DNA of 54,778 nucleotides from JBNKHH01 sp050290245 (GTDB taxonomy: Bacteria; Pseudomonadota; Alphaproteobacteria; Rhodobacterales; Rhodobacteraceae): NCBI GenBank assembly GCA_050290245.1, contig JBNKHH010000012.1:1-54778 (forward strand). The letters run 5' to 3'. Positions 16,656 to 25,020 of the stretch are shown here, in pieces. Each line of letters starts with the position of its first letter. The first letter of the stretch is position 1. A program made the position numbers and the translations under genes. Below the pieces are notes generated by a model. The model searched no databases and was not told the DNA's origin. It saw only the letters and a list, made by a program, of their open reading frames with translations.

Positions 16656-18052
16656 TGGACAATATTGAGATCGGCCTCTGGGTCACCGGCGGAATGCTGG
16701 CCCTTGTCTTCCTTGGGATGCGCGTTGCCTTCGCCGCGGCAATGGCCGGGTTCATCGGCCTGATCTGGATCTTCTGGGCGCGGTTCGGCTATGATCCTGA
16801 ACGCTTTGGAAAGGCCCTGACCATCGCTGTGAAAACGGCGGGACAGGTTCCCCACTCCAAGGTGTCGGCGCATGCTCTCAGCCTGATCCCGACCTTTATC
16901 CTCATCGGTTATCTTGCTTATTACGCCCGTCTGACTACCGCCCTGTTCGAGGCCGCGAAACGCTGGGTGGCCTGGGTGCCCGGCGGCCTGGCGGTCTCGA
17001 CGGTTTTCGCCACGGCGGGCTTTGCCGCCGTGTCCGGGGCTTCGGTCGCCACCGCCGCCGTCTTTGCCCGCATTGCCATCCCCGAGATGCTCAAAGTCGG
17101 CTACAACAAGAAATTCGCCGCAGGCGTTGTCGCCGCAGGCGGCACGCTTGCCTCGCTCATCCCGCCTTCGGCCATCCTGGTCATCTATGCAATCATCGTC
17201 GAACAGGACGTGGGCAAACTGCTTCTTGCGGGGTTCATTCCCGGAGCATTCTCTGCCGTCATCTATGGCCTCCTGATCGTGGGCATCGCGGTCATTTTCA
17301 AATCCGTCGGTCCGCCGGTGAAGGGCTTTACCTGGCGCGAGCGCTTTGCCTCCCTGCCACCGGCCCTTCCGATCCTTGCCGTCGTCGTGATTATCATCTT
17401 CTTTGTTTACAATCCCTTTGGAGACGCCTGGGGAACACCGACCGAAGGCGGCGCCGTTGGCGCATTCATCGTCTTCATGATGGCCCTGTTCCGCGGAATG
17501 CGCCTGCGTGAACTTGGCGATGCCCTCCTCGAGACCGCCAAACTGACCATCATGATCTTCACGATCATCTGGGGCGTCCTGATCTACGTCCGGTTTCTCG
17601 GGTTTGCTGACCTGCCGGGGGCTTTCTCGGACTGGATCACATCGCTGACCGTCTCACCCATGCTGATCCTTGTGTGCATCCTTTTGGCCTATGCGGTCCT
17701 CGGCATGTTCATGGACGCCATCGGTATGCTGCTGTTGACTCTGCCCGTCGTCTACCCGGCGGTCATGGCGCTGAATGGCGGCGAAACGGTTTCGGCAGCG
17801 GATTCAACCTTCGGCATGTCCGGAACGATGTGCGCCATATGGTTTGGCATCCTGGTGGTGAAAATGGCCGAGTTCTGTCTGATCACGCCACCCATCGGCC
17901 TGAACTGTTTTGTAGTGGCTGGTGTGCGCGAGGACCTTTCGGTCCAGGATGTCTTCAAAGGCGTCGCCCCTTTCTTTGTCGCTGACGCCATCACAATCGC
18001 GCTGCTGGTCATGTTCCCCTGGATCGTGCTCTGGTTGCCCAGCCTCGCCTGA
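16655..18052 (+). CDS. TRAP transporter large permease (DctM family)
   Basis: A 465-residue inner-membrane protein with about twelve hydrophobic segments. It contains the DctM segments FATAGFAAVSGASVATAAVF, AGGTLASLIPPSAILVIYAI and LGMFMDAIGMLLLTLPVVYP, and near the end the conserved ITPPIGLNCFVV. It uses an ion gradient to move the solute delivered by the binding protein across the inner membrane. It is translationally coupled to the small permease gene. Confidence 0.93.
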   Translation: MDNIEIGLWVTGGMLALVFLGMRVAFAAAMAGFIGLIWIFWARFGYDPERFGKALTIAVKTAGQVPHSKVSAHALSLIPTFILIGYLAYYARLTTALFEAAKRWVAWVPGGLAVSTVFATAGFAAVSGASVATAAVFARIAIPEMLKVGYNKKFAAGVVAAGGTLASLIPPSAILVIYAIIVEQDVGKLLLAGFIPGAFSAVIYGLLIVGIAVIFKSVGPPVKGFTWRERFASLPPALPILAVVVIIIFFVYNPFGDAWGTPTEGGAVGAFIVFMMALFRGMRLRELGDALLETAKLTIMIFTIIWGVLIYVRFLGFADLPGAFSDWITSLTVSPMLILVCILLAYAVLGMFMDAIGMLLLTLPVVYPAVMALNGGETVSAADSTFGMSGTMCAIWFGILVVKMAEFCLITPPIGLNCFVVAGVREDLSVQDVFKGVAPFFVADAITIALLVMFPWIVLWLPSLA

Positions 18053-18123
18053 GGCTGACGCAAGCCCCTTGAAACGACACGCCCGCCTGGTGCATGTACC
18101 CGCCTGACTTCAGGAGAACGCCC

Positions 18124-18735
18124 TTGGCCAATTATCTCTACCAAAACGACCTTCCCGACGACCTCGACCTCGGGAATTCGGTCGCCATCGACTGCGAAAC
18201 CATGGGTCTCAATCCGCACCGCGACCGGCTCTGCCTGGTTCAGATCTCGTCCGGTGACGGAAACGCCCACCTGGTCCAGATCGCCAAGGGCCAGGCCTCG
18301 GCTCCGAACCTCGAACGCCTTTTGAAAGACCCGAACGTTCTCAAGCTTTTCCACTTCGGCCGCTTTGACATTGCCGTCATGTACCATGCTTTTGGCGCGC
18401 TTGCGGCCCCGGTCTATTGCACCAAGATCGCCTCGAAGTTGGTACGCACCTATACCGACCGCCACGGGCTCAAGAACCTGCTCGACGAACTTCTGAAAGT
18501 CGACATTTCCAAGCTCCAGCAAATGAGCGACTGGGGCGCATCCGAACTCACCGAGGCACAACTCGCCTATGCGGCCTCCGACGTGCTCTACCTGCACCGC
18601 ATGAAGGAAAAGCTGGACGAGCGGCTGGAACGCGAAGGTCGCACCGATCTCGCCCAGGCAGCCTTCGACTTTTTGCCAACGCGCGCCCGGCTGGATCTTG
18701 CCGGTTGGCCCGAGACTGACATCTTCGCTCACTGA
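18124..18735 (+). CDS. rnd: ribonuclease D-like 3'-5' exonuclease (short form)
   Basis: A 203-residue DEDD-family exonuclease. Exo I is AIDCETMGLNPHRDRLCLVQ (D and E catalytic), Exo II is HFGRFDIAVM, and Exo III is YAASDVLYL, the DEDDy form. It lacks the C-terminal HRDC domains of Escherichia coli RNase D, as is common in alphaproteobacteria. The start is TTG at 18124 behind CAGGAGAA; a longer ATG start at 18094 lacks such a site. It precedes lptC by 14 bp. The expected role is 3' trimming of tRNA or other stable RNA. Confidence 0.87.
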   Translation: MANYLYQNDLPDDLDLGNSVAIDCETMGLNPHRDRLCLVQISSGDGNAHLVQIAKGQASAPNLERLLKDPNVLKLFHFGRFDIAVMYHAFGALAAPVYCTKIASKLVRTYTDRHGLKNLLDELLKVDISKLQQMSDWGASELTEAQLAYAASDVLYLHRMKEKLDERLEREGRTDLAQAAFDFLPTRARLDLAGWPETDIFAH

Positions 18736-18749
18736 CGGAAAACGCCTAT

Positions 18750-19364
18750 ATGTCGGGAATGGCCACCGCCGACAGATATTCCCGCCTGGTTCTCTGGCTC
18801 AAGATCGCCTTGCCGCTCTTGGCGCTGGCGATCCTGTCGACGTTGTTCTTCGTTGCCGAAACCCTCGATCCCGAGGCGGCCATTCCTTACGCAAAGGTGG
18901 ATGTCGACCGTATCCTGCGCGAGCAGGGTGTTTCCCGACCTTCTTTCGGCGGCGTCACCGACTCCGGCGTGGCCATCTCGCTGACCGCTCAATATATCCG
19001 CCCGGACGGTGAAGCGCGCCAGCAACTGACGGGATATGATCTCAATGCCGCGCTAGACCTGCCGTCGGGCGGTCATATCAATGTGAGCAGCCCCGTGGGG
19101 ATGGTCGACGGTTCCGACCAGACCGCGACCCTGGCCGGCGGTGCCCTTTTGGAAAGTTCGACGGGCTACACGGTCACGACCGACGAAATCACCGCTTCAA
19201 TTGCGGATGGTTCAGTGGTTGCAAATGGCCAGATCACGGCCACTGGTCCCGCCGGAGAAATCCATGCCGGACACATGGTGCTTGCACCGGCAAACGACGA
19301 CACCGACGCATATCGTCTTGTGTTCAGCGACGGTGTCCGGTTGATATTCAGGCCTGGCTCGTAA
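18750..19364 (+). CDS. lptC: LPS export ABC transporter periplasmic protein LptC
   Basis: A 204-residue protein with one N-terminal transmembrane helix (about residues 15-33, LWLKIALPLLALAILSTLFF) and a periplasmic beta-jellyroll-like domain. It links the LptBFG transporter to LptA in moving lipopolysaccharide across the periplasm. The assignment rests on the membrane anchor, the beta-rich repeats and the position directly before lptA and lptB. Sequence conservation in LptC is low, so context carries much of the weight. Confidence 0.85.
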   Translation: MSGMATADRYSRLVLWLKIALPLLALAILSTLFFVAETLDPEAAIPYAKVDVDRILREQGVSRPSFGGVTDSGVAISLTAQYIRPDGEARQQLTGYDLNAALDLPSGGHINVSSPVGMVDGSDQTATLAGGALLESSTGYTVTTDEITASIADGSVVANGQITATGPAGEIHAGHMVLAPANDDTDAYRLVFSDGVRLIFRPGS

Positions 19365-19367
19365 AGG

Positions 19368-19877
19368 ATGCGTTCCGTGACAATACGTTCGGTTTTTCTT
19401 TCGCTGGCCCTCTTTCTGGGCGCACCTCTTGTTCATGCCCAAGGGGCCAATATCGCTTTGGGAGTGCAGACCTTCGATCGCAGCCAACCCGTCGAAGTAA
19501 CGGCCGACGAGTTAAGCATCGACCAGTCAACCGGCCAAGCCGTGTTCAACGGCAATGTCTTGGTTGTCCAGGGTGAAGTCCGCCTGTCGGCCGGCGTTGT
19601 GACGGTCGAATACAGCCAGGGCAACGGCGCCCCGAACGGAGTCTCGCGCCTTCTAGCATCCGGTGGCGTGACGTTTGTCACGGCGACAGACGCCGTCGAG
19701 GCCGGCGAGGCAGATTATTCCGTGGCTGACTCCATCGTCGAACTGCGCGGTGACGTACTCTTGACACAAGGTGCAAGTGCAATCGCAGGCGACCGGCTCA
19801 CCCTCGACCTGAACGCCGGCTCCGGCCGCATGGAAGGAAGTGTGCGAACGGTTTTCAATCCCGGAGACGCCAACTGA
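19368..19877 (+). CDS. lptA: LptA, periplasmic LPS transport protein
   Basis: A 169-residue protein with a signal peptide (about residues 1-24, ending LVHAQG) and an OstA-like beta-jellyroll domain. The segment QPVEVTADELSIDQSTGQAV, followed by VFNGNVLVVQGEVRLSA, is the OstA/LptA hallmark. It should form the periplasmic bridge for lipopolysaccharide between LptC and LptD. It lies 3 bp after lptC and overlaps lptB by one base. Confidence 0.9.
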   Translation: MRSVTIRSVFLSLALFLGAPLVHAQGANIALGVQTFDRSQPVEVTADELSIDQSTGQAVFNGNVLVVQGEVRLSAGVVTVEYSQGNGAPNGVSRLLASGGVTFVTATDAVEAGEADYSVADSIVELRGDVLLTQGASAIAGDRLTLDLNAGSGRMEGSVRTVFNPGDAN

Positions 19878-20635
19878 TGGCCACACCCGAACTTACCGTT
19901 TCCGAGGGCGACCAAGGTCTCAAAGTGCGCAACCTGCGCAAGTCGTACCGCAAGCGCGTCGTCATCCGCGACGTCAGCCTCGATCTTCATCGCGGCGAGG
20001 TGGTGGCCCTGCTCGGCCCGAACGGATCGGGAAAAACCACATGCTTTTATTCAATTGCAGGGCTCGTCATGCCCGATGGTGGCCAGGTGCTTATCGACGG
20101 ACGCGACGTCACGAACTATCCGATGTATCGCCGCGCCAAGCTGGGAATCGGCTATCTCCCGCAAGAACGGTCAATTTTTCAGGGTCTCAATGTCGAGGAC
20201 AATATCCTTGCTATCCTTGAGATTGTTGAAAAAGACAGAACAAAGCGACGCGAACGTCTTGAAGAGCTTCTGAACGAATTTTCGATTTCGCATCTGCGAC
20301 GCACACCCTCAGTCGCCCTGTCCGGTGGTGAGCGGCGTCGCTGCGAAATCGCGCGAAGCCTCGCGGCCAATCCCAAGTACCTGCTTTTGGACGAACCTTT
20401 CCCCGGCATCGACCCGATTGCTGTCGGCGATATCCGCGACCTGGTCATCGATCTCAAAGACCGCGGCATCGGCGTTCTGATCACCGACCATAACGTTCGG
20501 GAAACACTTGAGATTGTCGATCGTGCCTACATCCTCCACGATGGAGGTGTCCTGATGAGCGGCACGGCAGACGAGGTTGTCAGCGACGAAAAAGTCCGGC
20601 GGGTCTACCTGGGACAAAGTTTCCGGATTTCCTGA
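19877..20635 (+). CDS. lptB: LptB, LPS export ABC transporter ATPase
   Basis: A 252-residue ABC ATPase. Walker A is LLGPNGSGKTTCFYSIAGL (near residue 50), the Q-loop segment is IGYLPQERSIFQGL, the signature is ALSGGERRRCEIARSLA, and Walker B is KYLLLDEPFPGIDP. The final switch histidine is in LITDHNVRETLEI. The short length, and the ERSIF and DHNVRET segments, are specific for LptB. The usual downstream rpoN of gammaproteobacteria is absent; hpf and ptsN follow directly. Confidence 0.95.
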   Translation: MATPELTVSEGDQGLKVRNLRKSYRKRVVIRDVSLDLHRGEVVALLGPNGSGKTTCFYSIAGLVMPDGGQVLIDGRDVTNYPMYRRAKLGIGYLPQERSIFQGLNVEDNILAILEIVEKDRTKRRERLEELLNEFSISHLRRTPSVALSGGERRRCEIARSLAANPKYLLLDEPFPGIDPIAVGDIRDLVIDLKDRGIGVLITDHNVRETLEIVDRAYILHDGGVLMSGTADEVVSDEKVRRVYLGQSFRIS

Positions 20636-20826
20636 ATCATGCACGGATGTGTTGACAGCATCCCCGCCTTTGACGCCAAATGGGACCAATGAACAGCACC
20701 GTCTTCGCATCAGACCGTGTCACCTTCCAAGCAGCTTCCCCAAGTCTGCCATCCTGTTCATACATCTTAAATTATTCTCTGCATCAGTCCGTGTAAGTGC
20801 GGATGGCGACCAGTAAGGAGACGTCC

Positions 20827-21390
20827 ATGCAATACCAGATCACCGGCAAACAGATCGACATCGGCGAAGCGCTTCAGACCCATGTCAAAACCTGTGTTGA
20901 TGAGGTGATTGGTAAGTTTTCAGGGAGGCCCACCGACGCCAACGTTGTATTTTCGAAAAGCGGACATGAGTACGTCTGCGAAACCACAATCCACCTGTCG
21001 ACCGGAATGTCTGTTGCTGCCAAGGGACATGACCACGAGATCTATGCCTCGTTCGACAAGGGATGCGAAAAGATCGAAAAGCAGCTTCGGCGCTACAAAC
21101 GACGGCTGAAGGATCATCACCGTGAACGCCCTGTTGAACTTTCAGATGCATCCTCCTATATCCTCGCCTCGTCGGATGGACCGGACGAATCGGAACCTGA
21201 AACTCTCCAGCCCATGATCATAGCCGAGATGGAAACGAAGATACCTTCGTTGTCCGTAGGCGAAGCGGTCATGCAGATGGAATTGTCGGGTGCGCCGCTT
21301 CTGGTCTTCCACAACGAAAAGCAGGACTCGGGCGTTAACGTGGTTTATCGCCGGGATGACGGGAACATCGGCTGGATTGATCCGAACTAG
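20827..21390 (+). CDS. hpf: ribosome hibernation-promoting factor, long form
   Basis: A 187-residue protein with an N-terminal S30AE/HPF domain (QYQITGKQIDIGEALQTHV to about residue 100) and the C-terminal long-HPF dimerisation domain (about 130-187; LSVGEAVMQMELSGAPLLVF, then VYRRDDGNIGWIDP). Long HPF dimerises 70S ribosomes into inactive 100S particles in stationary phase. The start is the ATG at 20827 behind AAGGAGA; an upstream in-frame ATG at 20797 would add ten unconserved residues. About 190 bp separate it from lptB, so it probably has its own promoter. Confidence 0.93.
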   Translation: MQYQITGKQIDIGEALQTHVKTCVDEVIGKFSGRPTDANVVFSKSGHEYVCETTIHLSTGMSVAAKGHDHEIYASFDKGCEKIEKQLRRYKRRLKDHHRERPVELSDASSYILASSDGPDESEPETLQPMIIAEMETKIPSLSVGEAVMQMELSGAPLLVFHNEKQDSGVNVVYRRDDGNIGWIDPN

Positions 21391-21440
21391 GGACCGGATC
21401 ATTTTCAAGGCTGGAGACGATTGGCGGGACACGGCAAGGT

Positions 21441-21905
21441 ATGGACGTAGCAAAGATTCTGCGAACGGAAGCCGTTAAATCGGTGGCCGCGATCACCAGC
21501 AAAAAGCGCCTTTTCCAGGAGCTTGGCGACGTTGCCGCCAGTGCCTATGGCCTTGATCCGGCCGAAGTCGCAGCCGCTCTTCAAGAACGCGAAAGCCTTG
21601 GACCAACGGGCGTCGGACATGGCATCGCCCTCCCGCATGCCCGCCTCGCAGGTCTAAGCAATGTTCACGGCGTTTTTATCCGCATCGAGAAATCCCTTGA
21701 TTTCGACTCGGTCGACCGCCAGCCGGTCGACCTGGTTTTTGCCCTGCTTGCGCCGCAGGATGCCGGGGTCGAACACCTAAAGGCTCTTGCCGTTGTATCC
21801 AGGACAATGCGCAACGCGAACCTTTGTGCAAAACTGCGCGCGAACGGCGATGCTGCCACGCTGCACACTCTGTTGACAGCCGAGCAAAGCGTTCAGGCCG
21901 CCTGA
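21441..21905 (+). CDS. ptsN: PTS IIA-like nitrogen regulatory protein PtsN
   Basis: A 154-residue EIIA(Ntr) protein. The phosphorylated histidine lies in TGVGHGIALPHARLAGL, preceded by LQERESLGPTGVG. PtsN acts in the nitrogen phosphotransferase relay with PtsP and NPr and regulates potassium uptake and stress responses in proteobacteria. It follows hpf by 50 bp, the same order as in rpoN operons of other proteobacteria, but without rpoN here. Its end overlaps the convergent sulfotransferase gene by 13 bp. Confidence 0.93.
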   Translation: MDVAKILRTEAVKSVAAITSKKRLFQELGDVAASAYGLDPAEVAAALQERESLGPTGVGHGIALPHARLAGLSNVHGVFIRIEKSLDFDSVDRQPVDLVFALLAPQDAGVEHLKALAVVSRTMRNANLCAKLRANGDAATLHTLLTAEQSVQAA

Positions 21906-23332
21906 TCTCCCGGCGACCAGGAATCGAATCCGAACATGACAAAGTCACGTCGATAGGCGGTCGCGCAAGCCGCATTTATTTCTTTGGTAACAACTTCGGA
22001 CAACGCAAAAGGTGCCGAAACCCCGAAACCGTCCTCCAGGACCGGCCCGCTAATCCCGATGTCCCGGCACAACTCTCCCAATTCCTGACCAATGCTCTCG
22101 GCGCGCACAATGCGATCCGGAATCACAAATTGTCCAATGGCCGTCAAAAGCGTCGCCTGCGTCGCCCAGGTGTTGTCCACCCGTACCGACGTCTGGCCGC
22201 CAAGGTTGCCCGCCAGGAATGTCAGGAAAGCCTGAAAGGCCGCGCGGTGACGCTCGAGATCCCAGTTTTCGACGGGCCAGCTTTCGGGCAACGGCACGCC
22301 ATAGTGCTCGACCAAAGCATGACGCACATCTGCATAGGCGTCCACGTCAGTCGGAAGGACGAACCGACAGAAGGCGTCATAGACCCGCGGCAACGGATGG
22401 CGCAGAACCGTGAACGACCTGTGTCCCGCGTGCTGCCGTTTCCAACGGCGCAAATCCTTTTGCGTCATACCGTTTTCGGTCGCTCCGTCCGGGTCGACGC
22501 TTTTCAACCAATCGGGCACCGGATCGTATCCTGCTCCCCGGATCGGCATGTAGAGCAGGGGCGCGGTCTTGCAGACGTGAAAGAACTTTAGCCCGGGCCC
22601 CCGGTCCGGCTCATAGCTAGGCAACCGCCCAAGATCGGGCCGCGAAAGCGACTGCAACGCCTCCTCAGCCACTCTCGGATTGGTCAGCCGAGCAGAGACG
22701 GGTGTTGGGTTCTGCACCTTTGCGCGGACTTTACTTTGGTCCGGAGGCCCGTCCGACCCGATGAATGTACCAAGGCCGGCCAGAACATCGTCGTCCGACA
22801 GGTCGTCATAGGAAATATAGAACGCGGTCTGGCCTGACGTCTGTAACGCCCGACCAATGTGCGTTTGAAACTCGGATAACTCATTTAGGAAATCGGTATA
22901 TTCCTCCGCATCGAAGGGCACTTTTGCGACCCGCGCCGATGTCATATCCCCCAGCCACCATTGGTTCGTCTTGCGCGCAATTTTCAGCGAGACATAGCTG
23001 TCGATCGGTCGGCGCGTCAGAATGATCTTCGCCGCCTTGTGGTCCGCAAGCACATAGTCGATGGCGCGCGCATCATGGTCATAGAACAGGCGAAACCCCG
23101 GCAACCCGCCCGACGCCTCGCGCATCGCTCCGATCACCCGAACCGGGTCGCTGTCGCGCGCAGCCATCGAGAGCCCCCACCGCGATGTGACGTCGGGCTG
23201 GCCAAAGAAATGGGGGTTGAACAACTCGCCATGCGACACCACGCCAGGCATGGCGGCCAATTGTTCCTCTAACAGATTTGAGCCTGTCCTCATGCCTGCC
23301 AGGACCACGAAGTATTCAAACTGCCCTGTCAT
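21893..23332 (-). CDS. two-domain sulfotransferase (NodH/Stf-like)
   Basis: A 479-residue protein with two sulfotransferase-like halves. In the first, VVLAGMRTGSNLLEEQLAAM (about residues 9-28) matches the 5'-phosphosulfate loop and TRRPIDSYVSLKIARK (R107, S115) the 3'-phosphate motif of PAPS-dependent enzymes. The second half repeats the plan in weaker form: FFHVCKTAPLLYM (about 250-262) and VLRHPLPRVYDAFCRF (about 309-324), as in sulfotransferase family 2. The start at 23332 overlaps the stop of the upstream gene (ATGA). It should move sulfate from PAPS to a carbohydrate; the neighbouring glycosyltransferases and cysQ support this. Confidence 0.82.
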   Translation of the reverse strand: MTGQFEYFVVLAGMRTGSNLLEEQLAAMPGVVSHGELFNPHFFGQPDVTSRWGLSMAARDSDPVRVIGAMREASGGLPGFRLFYDHDARAIDYVLADHKAAKIILTRRPIDSYVSLKIARKTNQWWLGDMTSARVAKVPFDAEEYTDFLNELSEFQTHIGRALQTSGQTAFYISYDDLSDDDVLAGLGTFIGSDGPPDQSKVRAKVQNPTPVSARLTNPRVAEEALQSLSRPDLGRLPSYEPDRGPGLKFFHVCKTAPLLYMPIRGAGYDPVPDWLKSVDPDGATENGMTQKDLRRWKRQHAGHRSFTVLRHPLPRVYDAFCRFVLPTDVDAYADVRHALVEHYGVPLPESWPVENWDLERHRAAFQAFLTFLAGNLGGQTSVRVDNTWATQATLLTAIGQFVIPDRIVRAESIGQELGELCRDIGISGPVLEDGFGVSAPFALSEVVTKEINAACATAYRRDFVMFGFDSWSPGDQAA

Positions 23333-25020
23333 TTCCGCTCCAACTCGGCTGGCCAACCATCTACCGCCGGGCCTGTTTCTTCATACCCGATTTCACCGGC
23401 AAGGTGAGGGTTCATTCCCGCATTTCTCAAAGCCTGCAGGAACTCTGCCAACCCTTCCACGGGCCTGAGAGGCGGCAACTCCTCCAAAAGGTGCATGTCT
23501 GCTCCGGACAGCCCGTCCGCGATTTCCTGAAGCGGATCGATGGGGCGTTCCAGGAATTCTGCCAAGGACCAGACCCGCGTTCGCGCGCGTGCGCGGCGCT
23601 CTCCCAGCTTCCCGAGAAACGCCGCTTCTCGCTTCTGTAAGGCGGCCGCACGCGTGCGCACTTCCGAAATCGGGCGGCCAGATCGCAGCAAAGGAAGAGC
23701 CCATGCGCCGCTGACGACATAGATCGTCGCATTCCGGTCCCGGGCGAGGAAATCGCAGACTCCCTGAGAGTCCCGAGGTGAAAAATGGAACGACTGGTGC
23801 TCGCCTCGCGTGTTCCAGATCAGATTTCGCAGAAACATGCCCGGATCATAATCCCGCAACGCGGCACTGTCGCTCATGGCGCCAGCATAGCCGGTTTGCT
23901 CACCATGAAATCGCACGCGCTCGATATCGAACAGATGTCCGTGGACACGACTGCCCGTGGTCCGGTTCACCCAATCGGAAAAATCATCGAAGATGTCGCT
24001 CAGCCCGTGGAAAACCGCGTAGGGCGCTGCGGTCATACCGGTGTCGAATTCTTCGAGAGGCATTCGGCTTGCCATAACCAGCCCGGCCCGCCCGCGTGTC
24101 CGCCGCGTCACGGCCTGGGCAAAGGTGCGATCCACATGAGCGGTTGACCCGCGCCCCGCCCCCTGGGGACGCCGAATATCAAGAAATGCCCGGTACAGGC
24201 GGTTCGCCCCCGGCCAGGCCTTGCGGGCGAAAAACGCAGGGCTTTGACGCAATAACTGCAGATGGTCGTCGTAGAAGACATGAGGCTTGCCTTGGAAATC
24301 GAACTTGGACAAGGTCAGCGACCGGCTTTCGACATTGGTGCCGTAATGGCGGACCAGCGACTGGAAATAGCTCTCGTCCGGGATCCAGACTCGCTTGAAA
24401 TACCCATCAATCATGGCCCGGTCAGGGTCGTTCAGAATACGTTCGATCGTCGCCCTCGTCAGACACCACCATTGCGATCCCATGTGCGGCTTGATCCCCA
24501 ATGGAATGGGCCGCTTTCGCCCAACCAACCGCTGGACCTCGACCCATGCGTCGAACAACCGCTTCTGGCGTTTCCACGGGAAGGGAAAAGTCAGCGTGAA
24601 ACGTTCATCGCTCAGTCCGCCCTTGGTCCAGGGCACCTCGCCGATGGTCACGCTTTCAATGAAATCGGTTGTCGGATGCGCGGCCAGATAGTCCTTGAAC
24701 TCGCCCATTGGCTTGATCGGCAGGCAGGCGCCAGAGATCAGAGCCACATGACCAATATCGGGATTGTCTGCCAGCAGGCCCTCGGCCGCGTCCCGGCTTG
24801 CCGCCACCAAGGACCACGTCCCCCACTCGCAGCGCCGACGCGAGGCAAACTTGACGCCCTCCAGATCGGCAAGGCTTGCGGTGAAACGTTCAAACTCCGA
24901 TGCATCCGCACGGGCGTCCACATGGATGACCATCGGACAGCCCGCACCCACGATCACCCGGGCGACTTGAGCCGCGCGATGCAGTGCCTCATGAGCCAAC
25001 ATGACAAAGCCGACGCTCAT
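23329..25020 (-). CDS. beta-1,6-N-acetylglucosaminyl/xylosyltransferase-type enzyme with C-terminal DUF5928-like domain
   Basis: A 563-residue protein. Residues 1-290 resemble the branching-enzyme family GT14: VGFVMLAHEALHRAAQVARV, then HVDARADASEFERF, ALISGACLPIKP and WVEVQRLVGRKRPIPLG, which read as donor and acceptor regions. Residues 300-563 form a second domain (ASRMPLEEFDTGMTAAPYAV, then GEHQSFHFSPRD) that I associate with the DUF5928 family and cannot assign a reaction. The ATG at 25020 overlaps the stop of the upstream glycosyltransferase gene (ATGA). It likely adds a branching or linkage sugar in the sulfated-glycan locus. Confidence 0.75.
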   Translation of the reverse strand: MSVGFVMLAHEALHRAAQVARVIVGAGCPMVIHVDARADASEFERFTASLADLEGVKFASRRRCEWGTWSLVAASRDAAEGLLADNPDIGHVALISGACLPIKPMGEFKDYLAAHPTTDFIESVTIGEVPWTKGGLSDERFTLTFPFPWKRQKRLFDAWVEVQRLVGRKRPIPLGIKPHMGSQWWCLTRATIERILNDPDRAMIDGYFKRVWIPDESYFQSLVRHYGTNVESRSLTLSKFDFQGKPHVFYDDHLQLLRQSPAFFARKAWPGANRLYRAFLDIRRPQGAGRGSTAHVDRTFAQAVTRRTRGRAGLVMASRMPLEEFDTGMTAAPYAVFHGLSDIFDDFSDWVNRTTGSRVHGHLFDIERVRFHGEQTGYAGAMSDSAALRDYDPGMFLRNLIWNTRGEHQSFHFSPRDSQGVCDFLARDRNATIYVVSGAWALPLLRSGRPISEVRTRAAALQKREAAFLGKLGERRARARTRVWSLAEFLERPIDPLQEIADGLSGADMHLLEELPPLRPVEGLAEFLQALRNAGMNPHLAGEIGYEETGPAVDGWPAELERK

